Assembly: GCA_902826455.1 (NCBI GenBank)
Contig: CADEEV010000019.1
Span: forward strand, 1-64,000
DNA from: an uncultured Acidobacteriota bacterium
GTDB taxonomy: Bacteria > Acidobacteriota > Vicinamibacteria > Fen-336
Direction of reading: 5' to 3'
Length of the DNA stretch: 64,000 nt
In this document: positions 38,807 to 46,612 of the stretch, piece by piece
Numbering within the stretch: position 1 is the stretch's first letter
Layout: every line of letters starts with the position of its first letter
The notes under the pieces: model-generated
The model's database searches: none
What the model was told of the DNA's origin: nothing
What the model saw: the letters and a program-made list of their open reading frames with translations, nothing else
Made by a program: the position numbers and the translations under genes

Positions 38807-39160
38807 TCAAGCGTCGAAGGGATCGTGCAGGGACGGGCCCAGCACGGGAGCGGAATGCTTCAGCAAGGCCTCGATCGCTTCGCGGTCGGGCCGGTCGAGG
38901 CGGGGCAGGCGCACGCCGAAGCCCGGCGGCAGCTCGTCGACGCGCTGGCCGACGTGGCCGTTGATCCACGAGACCTGGCCGACCACGCGGCAACTCTCGC
39001 GGTGGGGAAGCCGCAGCTCGATGACCAGGACCTGGCCGAGCTGCGGGGGCCGGTCGGTCTCGGCGAAGAAGCCGCCGGTGCCGAGGTTGGCGACGCGGTG
39101 GGAGCGGCCGTCGACGACGCAGGAGACGCCGTCGACGAAATAGCGGTCCCTCGGTTTCAT
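38807..39160 (-). CDS. PilZ-domain protein
   Basis: A 117-residue single-domain protein. Near the N-terminus KPRDRYFVDG could supply the arginines of the PilZ RxxxR motif, and NLGTGGFFAE matches the (D/N)xSxxG position with Thr in place of Ser. The tail PPGFGVRLPRLDRPDREAIEALL is typical of PilZ proteins in Deltaproteobacteria. It would bind c-di-GMP and pass the signal to a partner. It is 22 bases upstream of the secreted protein gene on the same strand and divergent from the phoH leader. Confidence 0.78.
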   Translation of the reverse strand: MKPRDRYFVDGVSCVVDGRSHRVANLGTGGFFAETDRPPQLGQVLVIELRLPHRESCRVVGQVSWINGHVGQRVDELPPGFGVRLPRLDRPDREAIEALLKHSAPVLGPSLHDPFDA

Positions 39161-39211
39161 ACGGTCATCGTCGGTGTGGAACGCGTACAGCCTTGCACAC
39201 TTCTCCGGGAC

Positions 39212-39238
39212 TTGTCACCATTTTTCCTGTGCTAGAGT
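39212..39238 (+). promoter_or_regulatory. Putative extended -10 promoter for the phoH operon
   Basis: TGC immediately before TAGAGT (39233-39238) forms an extended -10 element; TTGTCA at 39212-39217 is a possible -35 at 15 bases. The leader ORF's ATG lies nine bases after the -10, so transcription would begin almost at that ATG. Confidence 0.5.
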
Positions 39239-39247
39239 GGCGGGTCT

Positions 39248-39310
39248 ATGACTATGGACGTCGCCGCCGGGGCCCTCCACAGCCACCCCGCGCCCCCCTG
39301 CTGTTGCTGA
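39248..39310 (+). CDS. 20-codon leader ORF ending in three cysteine codons
   Basis: ATG 39248 to TGA 39310 encodes a 20-residue peptide whose last three codons are TGC TGT TGC, preceded by Pro-Pro. It begins nine bases after a -10 box and has no Shine-Dalgarno, so it looks leaderless. Its stop is four bases before the phoH ATG, which itself lacks a clear ribosome site, suggesting translational coupling. In mycobacteria leaderless poly-Cys leader ORFs act as cysteine-responsive attenuators. Whether this one is translated is unproven. Confidence 0.4.
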   Translation: MTMDVAAGALHSHPAPPCCC

Positions 39311-39314
39311 GCGC

Positions 39315-40274
39315 ATGAGACGGATCGCCCTGCCGGACAAGGGAGCCGAGGCCCTGTTCGGAAACCACGACGAGAACCTGCGGTTCCTCGAAGGCAGCCT
39401 GAAGGTGCGCCTGCGCAACCACGGGCAGGACCTGACGGTCGAGGGCGACGAGAAGGGCGAGGCCGTGGTGGCCGAGGTCTTCGAGCAGCTCGGCCAGCTC
39501 ATGAAGGACGGCTACTCGATCTCGCCGGGCGACGTGCGGCTCGCGGCCCAGCTCCTGGTCGAGGACGGCGGCACGCGCCTGCGCGACTACCTGATGAAGT
39601 CGGCGGTGCGCGGCGGCAAGAAGGTCGTGATTCCCCGCAGCCTCAACCAGCGCGCCTACCTCGAGCAGATCGAGACCCACGACATGGTGTTCGGGATCGG
39701 CCCCGCCGGCACCGGCAAGACCTACCTGGCCGTGGCCCAGGCCGTCTCGAGCCTGCTGTCGAAGCAGGTCGCCCGCATCATCCTCGCGCGGCCCGCGGTC
39801 GAGGCCGGCGAGAAGCTCGGCTTCCTGCCCGGCGACCTGCAGGACAAGGTCGACCCCTACCTGCGGCCGCTGTACGACGCGCTCTACGACCTGCTCGACT
39901 ACGAGAAGGTCGCGCGCATGCTCGAGCGCAACGCGATCGAGGTGGCGCCGATCGCCTTCATGCGCGGCCGCACCCTGAACGACGCCTTCGTGATCATCGA
40001 CGAGGCCCAGAACACCACCACCGAGCAGATGAAGATGGTGCTCACCCGCATCGGCTTCGGCTCGAAGGTCGTGATCAACGGCGACATCACCCAGATCGAC
40101 CTGCCGGCCGGGCGCACCTCGGGCCTGGTCGAGGCGATGCAGGTGCTGGCCGGCGTCAAGGGCATCTCGTTCACCTACTTCGACGAGAAGGACGTGGTCC
40201 GCCACAAGCTGGTGCAGGCCGTCATCAAGGCCTACGACGCCTTCGGCGCCGACAAGGCCGCGGCGAAGCCGTAG
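39315..40274 (+). CDS. phoH: PhoH-family ATPase
   Basis: A 319-residue P-loop protein. An N-terminal KH-like region (~15-100) precedes the ATPase with Walker A GPAGTGKT (129-136) and Walker [12 protein letters not shown]. Family knowledge ties PhoH with YbeY to RNA processing and ribosome maturation. ybeY follows two bases later, then corC and era, an order conserved in many bacteria. Start ATG 39315 has no good Shine-Dalgarno and may depend on the leader ORF upstream. Confidence 0.95.
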   Translation: MRRIALPDKGAEALFGNHDENLRFLEGSLKVRLRNHGQDLTVEGDEKGEAVVAEVFEQLGQLMKDGYSISPGDVRLAAQLLVEDGGTRLRDYLMKSAVRGGKKVVIPRSLNQRAYLEQIETHDMVFGIGPAGTGKTYLAVAQAVSSLLSKQVARIILARPAVEAGEKLGFLPGDLQDKVDPYLRPLYDALYDLLDYEKVARMLERNAIEVAPIAFMRGRTLNDAFVIIDEAQNTTTEQMKMVLTRIGFGSKVVINGDITQIDLPAGRTSGLVEAMQVLAGVKGISFTYFDEKDVVRHKLVQAVIKAYDAFGADKAAAKP

Positions 40275-40276
40275 CC

Positions 40277-40705
40277 ATGCCTCCCGGAGAACTAGGCGTC
40301 GTCCTCCTCAACCGGCAGCGCCGTCGGCGGCTCGACGCCGGCCGCCTGCGCCGCGTGCTGCGCGGCGCCGCGCGGCGCCTCAAGGTCGGGGGCGAGGTGG
40401 CCCTGGTGTTCGCCGGGGACCGCACGCTGCGGACGCTGAACGCCCGCTATCGCGGCAAGGACAAGCCGACCGACGTGCTCTCCTTTCCCGGCCCGGGCGG
40501 GGCCGAGGGGCTGGGGGACATCGTGATCAGCGTCGCGACGGCGGAGCGCAACGCGCGCGCCCTGGGCCGCAGCCTGTCCCAGGAGCTCGACGTGCTGGCG
40601 CTCCACGGCTTCCTCCACGTGCTCGGCTACGACCACGAGACGGACCAGGGCCAGATGGACCGCCTCGAGGGCCGCCTGCGCAAGACGCTGCTGGGGCACG
40701 CATGA
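40277..40705 (+). CDS. ybeY: Endoribonuclease YbeY (rRNA maturation factor)
   Basis: A 142-residue zinc endoribonuclease for 16S rRNA 3'-end maturation and ribosome quality control. The zinc motif H110-x3-H114-x5-H120 (HGFLHVLGYDH) is intact, as is KDKPTDVLSFP. The N-terminus is Arg-rich. ATG 40277 is three bases after phoH; its stop overlaps the next start (ATGA). Confidence 0.95.
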   Translation: MPPGELGVVLLNRQRRRRLDAGRLRRVLRGAARRLKVGGEVALVFAGDRTLRTLNARYRGKDKPTDVLSFPGPGGAEGLGDIVISVATAERNARALGRSLSQELDVLALHGFLHVLGYDHETDQGQMDRLEGRLRKTLLGHA

Positions 40706-41922
40706 TCGTCGGCCTCGTCGTCTCCTTCGTCGTGCTCGCGGCGGTGTCGATCGGCCTCGCGGCCGTCGAGGCCGCGTTCTACCTCGTGAGGCGGCGCCGG
40801 CTCTCCCACGTGGCGGCCCAGAACCCGCGGGCCGAGGTGGTGAACCGCTATCTCGAAGACCCGCCCACGATGCTGATGCCGATCCACATCGGCACGTTCA
40901 CGGCCCACGCCGGCATGACCGTGATCCTGGCGGCCCTGTGCCTCGACTACCTGCAGCAGTGGGCGATGCTCGTCGCCTTCCTGTCGATGGTCATCTACCT
41001 GCTGCTGTTCCGCCTGACGCTGCCCTACGCGCTCGTGCGGCGCCAGCCGGAGAAGTCGCTGCTGCTGCTGATCCCGTTCTTCCACCTCTACGCCCAGGCC
41101 ATGGGCCCGCTGGTCACGGCGCTGCGCAAGCGCGCGGCCGGCCAGGAGGGCGACGAGGCCGACGAGCCGCCGCCGGCCCCGGCCGTGCCCGAGGTGCCGC
41201 CGCCGCCCGTCCTCGACAAGGACGAGGACCGGCTGGTGGACTCCCTCGAGCGCTTCACCGAGACGCCGGTGCGCGACGTGATGACGCCGCGGCCCGACAT
41301 CGTCGCGATCGCCGGCACCGCCAGCATCGCCGACCTGCGCAAGCGCATGCGCGAGACGAAGTACAGCCGGCTCGCGGTGTTCGGCGAGAACCTCGACGAC
41401 ATCGTGGGCGTCGTGGACGTGCGCGACCTGCTCGACTTCGAGGGCGACCCCTCGGAGCCCCTGCGGCCCATGGCGCGCACCGTGTTCCTCGTGCCCGAGA
41501 GCAAGAAGATCGCGGAGCTGCTGAAGGACATGCAGGCCCAGCGCACCACCTTCGCGGTCGTGATCGACGAGTACGGCGGCACCGCCGGCATCGTCTCGAT
41601 CGAGGACATCCTCGAGGAGCTGGTGGGCGAGATCAAGGATCCCTACGACGTGGAGGCCGAGCCGATCTCGGTCGACCCCGACGGCTCGCTCATCGTCGCG
41701 GGCCGCGTCAGCATCGACCGGCTGGAGCAGGCCCTCGAGGTGGACTTCGCCGACGAGCGCAACGTCGGCACCGTGGGCGGCCTGGCCGCGAGCGTGTTCG
41801 GCCGCATCCCGCGCCCCGGCGAGACGGTGGAGCATCGCGGCTTCTCGATCGAGGTGCTCGACGCCGAGCGCAAGCGCGTGAACCGCGTGCGCTTCCGCCG
41901 CCTCGTCGAGGCCGAGGCGTGA
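40702..41922 (+). CDS. CorC/HlyC-type transporter-associated protein with CBS domains
   Basis: A 406-residue inner-membrane protein: a DUF21 (CNNM-like) membrane domain over residues ~1-130, a proline-rich linker (~150-170), a CBS pair (RDVMTPRPDIVAIAG at ~190, then VFLVPESKKIAELLKDMQ) and a C-terminal CorC_HlyC domain (~320-406). Relatives act in Mg2+/Co2+ export or homeostasis. Position between ybeY and era is a conserved arrangement. ATGA overlap with ybeY, GTGA overlap with era. Confidence 0.9.
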   Translation: MIVGLVVSFVVLAAVSIGLAAVEAAFYLVRRRRLSHVAAQNPRAEVVNRYLEDPPTMLMPIHIGTFTAHAGMTVILAALCLDYLQQWAMLVAFLSMVIYLLLFRLTLPYALVRRQPEKSLLLLIPFFHLYAQAMGPLVTALRKRAAGQEGDEADEPPPAPAVPEVPPPPVLDKDEDRLVDSLERFTETPVRDVMTPRPDIVAIAGTASIADLRKRMRETKYSRLAVFGENLDDIVGVVDVRDLLDFEGDPSEPLRPMARTVFLVPESKKIAELLKDMQAQRTTFAVVIDEYGGTAGIVSIEDILEELVGEIKDPYDVEAEPISVDPDGSLIVAGRVSIDRLEQALEVDFADERNVGTVGGLAASVFGRIPRPGETVEHRGFSIEVLDAERKRVNRVRFRRLVEAEA

Positions 41923-42809
41923 GCCGCTCGGGCTTCGTCGCGATCGTCGGCCGCCCCAACGTCGGCAAGTCGACGCTCCTCAACCACATCGTCGGCCAGA
42001 AGGTGTCGATCGTCTCGGACAAGCCCCAGACGACCCGCAACCGCATCCTCGCCGTGGTGAACCGTCCCGAAGGCCAGATGGTGCTGTTCGACACCCCGGG
42101 CATCCACAAGCCCATGCACAAGATGAACGAGCGCATGGTGGACGCCGCGGTGCAGAGCCTGGCCCAGGTCGACGTCGCGCTGTGGGTGGTGGACGCGTCC
42201 GAAGGCTATGGCCCCGGCGACCGCCACGTGCGCGAGGTGCTGAAGCGCGCCGGCCATCCCGTCGTGCTCGGCATCAACAAGATCGACAAGATCCCCAAGC
42301 CCAAGCTGTTGCCCGTGATCGAGAACTACCGCCACCAGCTCGACTTCGCCGAGGTGATCCCGTTCTCGGCCCTGAAGGGCGAGAACGTCCCGCTCTTGTC
42401 CGAGCGGCTGATCGGCCTGCTTCCGGAGGGCGAGCCGCTCTATCCCGAGGACTTCCTGACGGACCAGCCCGAGCGCTTCTTCGTGGCCGAGATGGTGCGC
42501 GAGCAGATCCTGCGCGAGATGCGCGAGGAGCTGCCGTACACGACCGGCGTCGTGGTCGAGCGCTTCGTCGAGGAGGAGGGCCTGGTGCGCATCGAGGCCA
42601 GCATCCTGGTCGAGCGCGAGAACCAGAAGGGCATCCTGATCGGCAAGAAGGGCTCGATGCTCAAGCAGGTCGGCACCGCCGCCCGCCACGAGGTCGAGAA
42701 GTTCCTGGGCACGAAGATCTTCCTCGGCCTGTTCGTGAAGGTGCGGCCCAACTGGCGCGAGGACCCGCGCGTCCTGGACGAGATGGGGATGGGCCGCCGG
42801 GACGAGTAG
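41919..42809 (+). CDS. era: GTPase Era
   Basis: A 296-residue GTPase that binds the 3' end of 16S rRNA during small-subunit assembly. G1 GRPNVGKST, G3 DTPG, G4 NKID and G5 SALKGENV are present, with a C-terminal KH domain (ILIGKKGSMLKQVGTAARHEVE). GTG start 41919 overlaps the corC stop. Last gene of phoH-ybeY-corC-era. Confidence 0.96.
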   Translation: MSRSGFVAIVGRPNVGKSTLLNHIVGQKVSIVSDKPQTTRNRILAVVNRPEGQMVLFDTPGIHKPMHKMNERMVDAAVQSLAQVDVALWVVDASEGYGPGDRHVREVLKRAGHPVVLGINKIDKIPKPKLLPVIENYRHQLDFAEVIPFSALKGENVPLLSERLIGLLPEGEPLYPEDFLTDQPERFFVAEMVREQILREMREELPYTTGVVVERFVEEEGLVRIEASILVERENQKGILIGKKGSMLKQVGTAARHEVEKFLGTKIFLGLFVKVRPNWREDPRVLDEMGMGRRDE

Positions 42810-42849
42810 TCGGCTGGAACCTCGGCACCGGGTCGTGCGTTCCTGGGGC

Positions 42850-43737
42850 ATGACCCTGACGACCGCCGTACTGCTGATGCTCCTGTCGACCCCGGGGGCC
42901 TATCCGTACACGTTCCCGGCCTACGACACCGTGAAGGGCATCGATGTCTACGCCGATCCGGCCGAGTACGACGCCGCCGTCCACGATGCCGCGTTCGTCT
43001 TCGAGAAGCTGCGGGCCCCGAGCGACGGCCTCAGCATCGTCACGTACCTCTACCGGCCGGCCGACGTGGCGGGGAAGAAGCTGCCGCTGATCGTGTTCCT
43101 GCGCGGGAGCACGACCATGGGGGACCAGGCGCCGCAGCTCGTGACCTTCTTCCACCGCCTGGCGTCCAGGGGCTTCGTGGTGCTGGCCCCGCAGTATCGC
43201 GGCAGCGACGGGGGCGAAGGGCGTGATGAAGTCGGCGGCGCCGACCTCGCCGACGTGACGAGCATGCTGCCCCTCGCGCGCTCGCTCGGCTATGTCGACG
43301 AGGCCAACGTCTTCCTCTACGGCGAGTCCCGCGGCGGGATGATGACGTACCAGTCGATCCGCGACCGTTTCCCGGCGCGGGCCGCGGCGGTGTTCGGCGC
43401 CTTCACCGACCTCGACGTGATGACGCAGCCGCCGCAGCTGCAAAAGGTCGTTCAGCAGCTGTGGCCCGACTACGCGCAGAACCGCAAGGCGATCGTCGAG
43501 CGGCGCTCGGCGGAGTACTGGCCCGAGAAGCTCGACGTGCCGCTGCTGATCATGAACGGCACGGCGGATCCGCAGGTCGACGCGAGCCAGCCGCTCGGTC
43601 TCGCGCTGCAGCTCCAGGCCCTGAAGAAGGAGTACTCGCTGGTGCTCTACGCCGGCGGCAGCCACGTGCTGACGAAGGACCGCCTGGACCGCGACGACCG
43701 CGCGGTCCGGTGGTTCGAGGCGCACATGAAGCGCTGA
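42850..43737 (+). CDS. Secreted alpha/beta hydrolase, prolyl-oligopeptidase-like
   Basis: A 295-residue serine hydrolase with a signal peptide (TLTTAVLLMLLSTPGAYP). The nucleophile is in GESRGGMMTYQ, the acid in NGTADPQVDASQ and the histidine in GGSHVLTKD, spaced as in the S9 peptidase catalytic domain; the oxyanion region is PLIVFLRGS. There is no beta-propeller. It may cleave short peptides or esters in the periplasm. A GTG at 42835 would add five residues. It is 40 bases after era and may be transcribed separately. Confidence 0.8.
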   Translation: MTLTTAVLLMLLSTPGAYPYTFPAYDTVKGIDVYADPAEYDAAVHDAAFVFEKLRAPSDGLSIVTYLYRPADVAGKKLPLIVFLRGSTTMGDQAPQLVTFFHRLASRGFVVLAPQYRGSDGGEGRDEVGGADLADVTSMLPLARSLGYVDEANVFLYGESRGGMMTYQSIRDRFPARAAAVFGAFTDLDVMTQPPQLQKVVQQLWPDYAQNRKAIVERRSAEYWPEKLDVPLLIMNGTADPQVDASQPLGLALQLQALKKEYSLVLYAGGSHVLTKDRLDRDDRAVRWFEAHMKR

Positions 43738-43773
43738 GCGGCGGGTGCCTGGCTCGGCGGTCCGCGCGCTGGG

Positions 43774-43797
43774 TATGGTGATAGTATGGCATCCATA
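43774..43797. promoter_or_regulatory. vapBC operator and -10 region
   Basis: TATGG occurs at 43774 and again at 43785, 11 bases apart, and pairs with CCATA (43793-43797) as the inverted repeat TATGG-CAT-CCATA. TAGTAT (43782-43787) is a likely -10 box. The start codon of the antitoxin shares its A with the last base of the repeat. Binding by VapB or VapBC would block both transcription start and the ATG. Confidence 0.5.
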
Positions 43798-44087
43798 TGG
43801 CCACGACGAAGGTCACATTCACGCTCGACGACGCGACCCTCGAGAGGTTGAGCGCGGCATCCGAACGCCTCGCCCGACCCAAGAGTGAAGTCGTTCGCCT
43901 GGCGATCCAGGAGTTCAGCGAGCGTGCGGGTCGTCTGAACGACGAAGAGAGACGGCGGATGCTGGCCATCTTCGACCGAGTCGTTCCGGCAATTCCCAAG
44001 GGCTCTTCCGCCGACGTCGCACGGGAACTGGCCGAGCTGCGGCGCGCGCGCTCGGTCTCCGGTCGAGCGACACCGACCCGGCGGTGA
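43797..44087 (+). CDS. Ribbon-helix-helix antitoxin (VapB-like)
   Basis: A 96-residue protein with an N-terminal ribbon-helix-helix (KVTFTLDDATLERLSAASERLARPKSEVVRLAIQEF). Such proteins bind DNA as dimers and neutralise the partner toxin with the C-terminal tail, here Arg-rich after residue 60. It overlaps vapC as GTGA. Probably leaderless: the -10 is nine bases upstream. The local GC content is slightly lower than in neighbouring genes, consistent with an acquired module. Confidence 0.85.
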   Translation: MATTKVTFTLDDATLERLSAASERLARPKSEVVRLAIQEFSERAGRLNDEERRRMLAIFDRVVPAIPKGSSADVARELAELRRARSVSGRATPTRR

Positions 44088-44464
44088 TCGTCCTCGACAC
44101 CTCCGTGCTCGTGGACGCCTTTTCCGGGGATCAGAGGAGCGCTCCAGCCTTGCGGCGCACGCTCGCGGACGGCGAGCGGCTGCTGGTTCCGAGCCTGGTC
44201 CTCTACGAATGGCTTCGAGGTCCGCGACGCCCGGTCGAAGTCGACGCGCTCGAGGCTCTTTTTCCGGCGTCGGTCGCGCTGCCCTTCGGTCCCGCCGAAG
44301 CCTCGCTGGCTGCTCGGCTTTTCCTGCGAAGTTCAAAGGCGAGAGCGAGGCAGATGGATCTCGCTATCGCTGCAACGGCCATTCTGGCCCAAGCGGAGTT
44401 GTGGACTTTGAACGCCCGCGACTTCCGCGACATTCCGGGACTGACGCTGTATGTGCCGCGGTAG
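44084..44464 (+). CDS. PIN-domain toxin VapC
   Basis: A 126-residue ribonuclease toxin. The PIN acidic residues are D5 (VLDTSVLVD), E42 (LYEWLRG), D92 (MDLAIAA) and D113 (NARDFRDI), which bind Mg2+ and cut tRNA or rRNA. GTG start overlaps the antitoxin stop, so toxin translation depends on antitoxin translation. Complete and apparently functional. Confidence 0.9.
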   Translation: MIVLDTSVLVDAFSGDQRSAPALRRTLADGERLLVPSLVLYEWLRGPRRPVEVDALEALFPASVALPFGPAEASLAARLFLRSSKARARQMDLAIAATAILAQAELWTLNARDFRDIPGLTLYVPR

Positions 44465-44467
44465 CCG

Positions 44468-45058
44468 CTAGCGCGGCAGCCAGGGCCGCACGTCGACGAC
44501 ATGCATGCCGGCGGTGCGCGCGGACTGCAGGCCCGCCTCGCCGTCCTCGAACGCGACGCAGGCGGTCGGCGGCACGCCGATGCGCGCGGCCGCGATGAGG
44601 AAAACGTCAGGGGCCGGCTTCGGAGGGCACAGGCCGCGCGAGCTCACGACCGCGTCGAACCAGTCCTCGACGCCGATGGCGCGCAGGGACGCTCGGGCCG
44701 ACGGTTCGGTGCTACCCGTGGCGACGGCCATCGGCAGAACGCCGCGGTGGTTCCGCGCGATCTCGATGACGGCCGGCACTCCCCGCAGGTCGCTCTCGGG
44801 AAGGCTGTGGAAGAGCGCGTCGCGCTCGGTCGCGACCGCAGCGGCATCGACCTCTCGCCCTTGCTCCTGCGCCAGCCTGCGGACGATCTCGTCGGTCGGC
44901 ACGCCGGCCCATGCGTAGAACAGCGGCTCCGGGAACCGAATGCCGTGGTGGTTCAAGGCCTCGACCCACACCTTGTAGTGAAGGGGCATCGAGTCGACCA
45001 GCGTGCCGTCGCAGTCGAACACGAGGCCGCGGCATCCGGCCGGCGGGGTCCAGGTCAT
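44468..45058 (-). CDS. HAD-family hydrolase (beta-phosphoglucomutase-like)
   Basis: A 196-residue cytosolic phosphatase. Motif I is FDCDGTLVDS (D15, D17), a cap domain follows, motif II is ATGSTE, the Lys is in PPKPAPDVF and motif III is FEDGEAGLQSA. The group includes sugar-phosphate phosphatases and phosphomutases. Its ATG overlaps the stop of the upstream gene (TGATG). It is the last gene of the minus-strand run. Confidence 0.9.
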   Translation of the reverse strand: MTWTPPAGCRGLVFDCDGTLVDSMPLHYKVWVEALNHHGIRFPEPLFYAWAGVPTDEIVRRLAQEQGREVDAAAVATERDALFHSLPESDLRGVPAVIEIARNHRGVLPMAVATGSTEPSARASLRAIGVEDWFDAVVSSRGLCPPKPAPDVFLIAAARIGVPPTACVAFEDGEAGLQSARTAGMHVVDVRPWLPR

Positions 45059-45549
45059 CAGATGTCGGCCGGCTTGAGGAGGAAGACGGCGTCTTGCGGT
45101 CGCGCATGACCCGTGAGCGGCTCGAAGGCACCGTCAGGCCGACGCGAGAGGAACAGGAGATACGTCGAGTGGGGCTGGAGCTCGAGGTAGGCGCCGCCGT
45201 TGACGATGCCGAGAGGCGGTTCCCCCGGATGCTTGGGTTGCTGGGCGCGCTGCACGTCGAGCCGGTAGTGGAGCAACTCGAACGTGGAGTCTGACAAAAG
45301 TGCGTTGGAGCCTCCCTTGAGGACGGACTGCACACGGAAGGTGCTTCGCATCTCGAAGACAGGCAGGAACGGCTTGAGGTCCGGATGTGCGGTCGTGCGG
45401 CCCGTGTCGACCACCCTCTCGCATTCGGCGATCACGACGACGTCGGCCTTGTCGCGGAGCTGGTCGAAGCTCCAGATGGTGCCGACCTGTGCCTGTGCCA
45501 ACGTCGGCGCGATGAGAGTCGCGAGCAAAGCCAACGCTCGGCGTTTCAT
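45058..45549 (-). CDS. Small secreted protein of unknown function
   Basis: A 163-residue protein with a clear signal peptide (RALALLATLIAPTLAQAQ). The mature part starts IWSFDQLRDKADVVVIAECERVV and contains LQPHSTYLLFLSRRPDG, a pattern I associate with small NTR/OB-like extracytoplasmic proteins. No catalytic or metal motif is visible. It starts 21 bases after the tiny ORF at 45571-45663. Confidence 0.6.
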   Translation of the reverse strand: MKRRALALLATLIAPTLAQAQVGTIWSFDQLRDKADVVVIAECERVVDTGRTTAHPDLKPFLPVFEMRSTFRVQSVLKGGSNALLSDSTFELLHYRLDVQRAQQPKHPGEPPLGIVNGGAYLELQPHSTYLLFLSRRPDGAFEPLTGHARPQDAVFLLKPADI

Positions 45550-45570
45550 CGGCCGTGGGAGCTCAAAGGG

Positions 45571-45663
45571 CTAGCCCTGGACCTGCACGGTGATGACGCC
45601 GCCACGCTCGACCGATAGCGGTACGCCAAGCCAGGACAGCGCGACGACTAGCCAGCGCTTCAT
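45571..45663 (-). CDS. 30-residue ORF overlapping the Cys-rich gene stop
   Basis: ATG at 45663 overlaps the TGA of the cysteine-repeat gene as ATGA. The peptide begins MKRWLVVALSWLGVPL, a hydrophobic stretch long enough to enter a membrane, and ends after VITVQVQG. The ATGA overlap matches how other genes in this run are joined, which is the main reason to list it. It could equally be the remnant of a longer gene. Two CTA codons are unusual for the region. Confidence 0.35.
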   Translation of the reverse strand: MKRWLVVALSWLGVPLSVERGGVITVQVQG

Positions 45664-46061
45664 GGCTTCGTCTCCTTCGGCTTCGACTTCTCGCGGGCCT
45701 TGGCGTGCTCGATCTTGAGAGGGACTTCGCAGCCGCCCTTGCCCTTGCAGCTGTTCTTGCCGGCGCAGCCGTTGTCGCCCGAGGCGCAACCGCCGATCGC
45801 CTTGCAGTCGTTCTTCCCGGCACAGCCGTGGTGGGCGGCCTCGGCGGCGCAGCCGCCCTTGCCCTTGCAGTCGTTCTTGCCCGCGCAGCCGTGGCCACTG
45901 CAGCCATGCTTGCAGTTGCCGCGACCCTTGCACTCGTTGAGGCCCTTGCAGAGGTGCTTGTCGACCGTCGCAGGCTCGTCGGCGAAGGCAGGCAGGCGCG
46001 TTCCGGCCATCAGCCCAGCGACGGCAGCGGTCATGAGGACACCGGCATCGCGGCGCTTCAT
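45660..46061 (-). CDS. Secreted cysteine-rich repeat protein (13 Cys)
   Basis: A 133-residue protein: a signal peptide (MTAAVAGLMAGTRLPAFA), then from residue ~30 a run of 13 cysteines in short units such as CAGKNDCKGKGGC, CAGKNDCKAIGGC and CAGKNSCKGKGGC, and a Lys/Glu-rich tail. The pattern recalls copper-buffering Cys-rich peptides (bufferin/HvfA-like RiPP precursors), but the modifying enzyme (DUF692/MNIO) is not in the window. Possible roles are metal binding or a structural surface protein. ATGA overlaps join it to genes on both sides. Confidence 0.7.
   Translation of the reverse strand: MKRRDAGVLMTAAVAGLMAGTRLPAFADEPATVDKHLCKGLNECKGRGNCKHGCSGHGCAGKNDCKGKGGCAAEAAHHGCAGKNDCKAIGGCASGDNGCAGKNSCKGKGGCEVPLKIEHAKAREKSKPKETKP
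45736..45893 (-). repeat. Imperfect tandem repeat inside the Cys-rich gene
   Basis: Three copies of a unit encoding GCAGKN(D/S)CK and GGC, separated by short Ala- or Gly-rich spacers. The repeat length varies (about 54-60 bases) and all copies stay in frame, so it expanded as coding sequence. Confidence 0.7.
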
Positions 46062-46612
46062 GGGCGCCCCGGAGTGGCCAGCGATGCCACGCCCATGAGC
46101 GCACGCAGGTCGTCGCGCACGACTCCGTCGACCGGATGGAGGTGCGTGCCTGTGCCGTCCACCCGGTACTGCGTTCCGTACCGCTGCGGCCGACCCAGCT
46201 TCACGAGGAAGCGGTCCTCGGCCGCGGCGGCAAGCGACGCGCTCGCCACGTCGTTCTTCCCGAGGCGCATCGCGGCGACGCAGAACTCGTGGGCCAGCAG
46301 ATAGTCGTCGGCAGTCTCCCCGTGCTGGAGGATCAACGCGGCTCGGTAGAAGTCGGTGCCGGTGCGGATGGCGCCACCCGAGTAGAGCGCCTTGACCCTG
46401 GCGAGCCGAAGGCGATCTCGAGGCGTGACGACGCTCCAATCGATCGTCGCTGGTTGACGATCGCGCTGGTCCGCGTCGGCGAGGGTCAGGAGCTCAGAGT
46501 TATCGGGGCCAGCCTCTTGAGCCCACACGGGAGCGTAGCGGGCTCCCAGCGCCACGAGAGTCACGAGTCCGAGCGACATCAGCGACATGCCCATCGTCGC
46601 CCTGGAGTTCAT
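46058..46612 (-). CDS. Secreted protein of unknown function, DUF6624-like
   Basis: A 184-residue protein with a signal peptide (MSLGLVTLVALGARYAPVWAQ). Conserved-looking blocks are LADADQRDRQ, DRLRLARVKALYSGGAIRTGTDFYRAALILQHG, DYLLAHEFCVAAMRLG and EDRFLVKLGRPQRYGTQ. I recall this pattern from small uncharacterised proteins near DUF6624; function unknown. ATG 46612 overlaps the stop of the DUF1801 gene and its own stop overlaps the Cys-rich start. An ATG at 46594 is an alternative start. Confidence 0.65.
   Translation of the reverse strand: MNSRATMGMSLMSLGLVTLVALGARYAPVWAQEAGPDNSELLTLADADQRDRQPATIDWSVVTPRDRLRLARVKALYSGGAIRTGTDFYRAALILQHGETADDYLLAHEFCVAAMRLGKNDVASASLAAAAEDRFLVKLGRPQRYGTQYRVDGTGTHLHPVDGVVRDDLRALMGVASLATPGRP

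Noticed and set aside
45736-45960. Regular short repeats suggestive of a CRISPR array
   Set aside because: Repeat units are unequal in length, have no unique spacers of constant size and encode in-frame Cys-rich units after a signal peptide.
45660-46061. A complete bufferin-type RiPP system
   Set aside because: The Cys pattern is suggestive, but no DUF692/MNIO or DUF2063-like gene is next to it, so only the precursor-like protein can be claimed.
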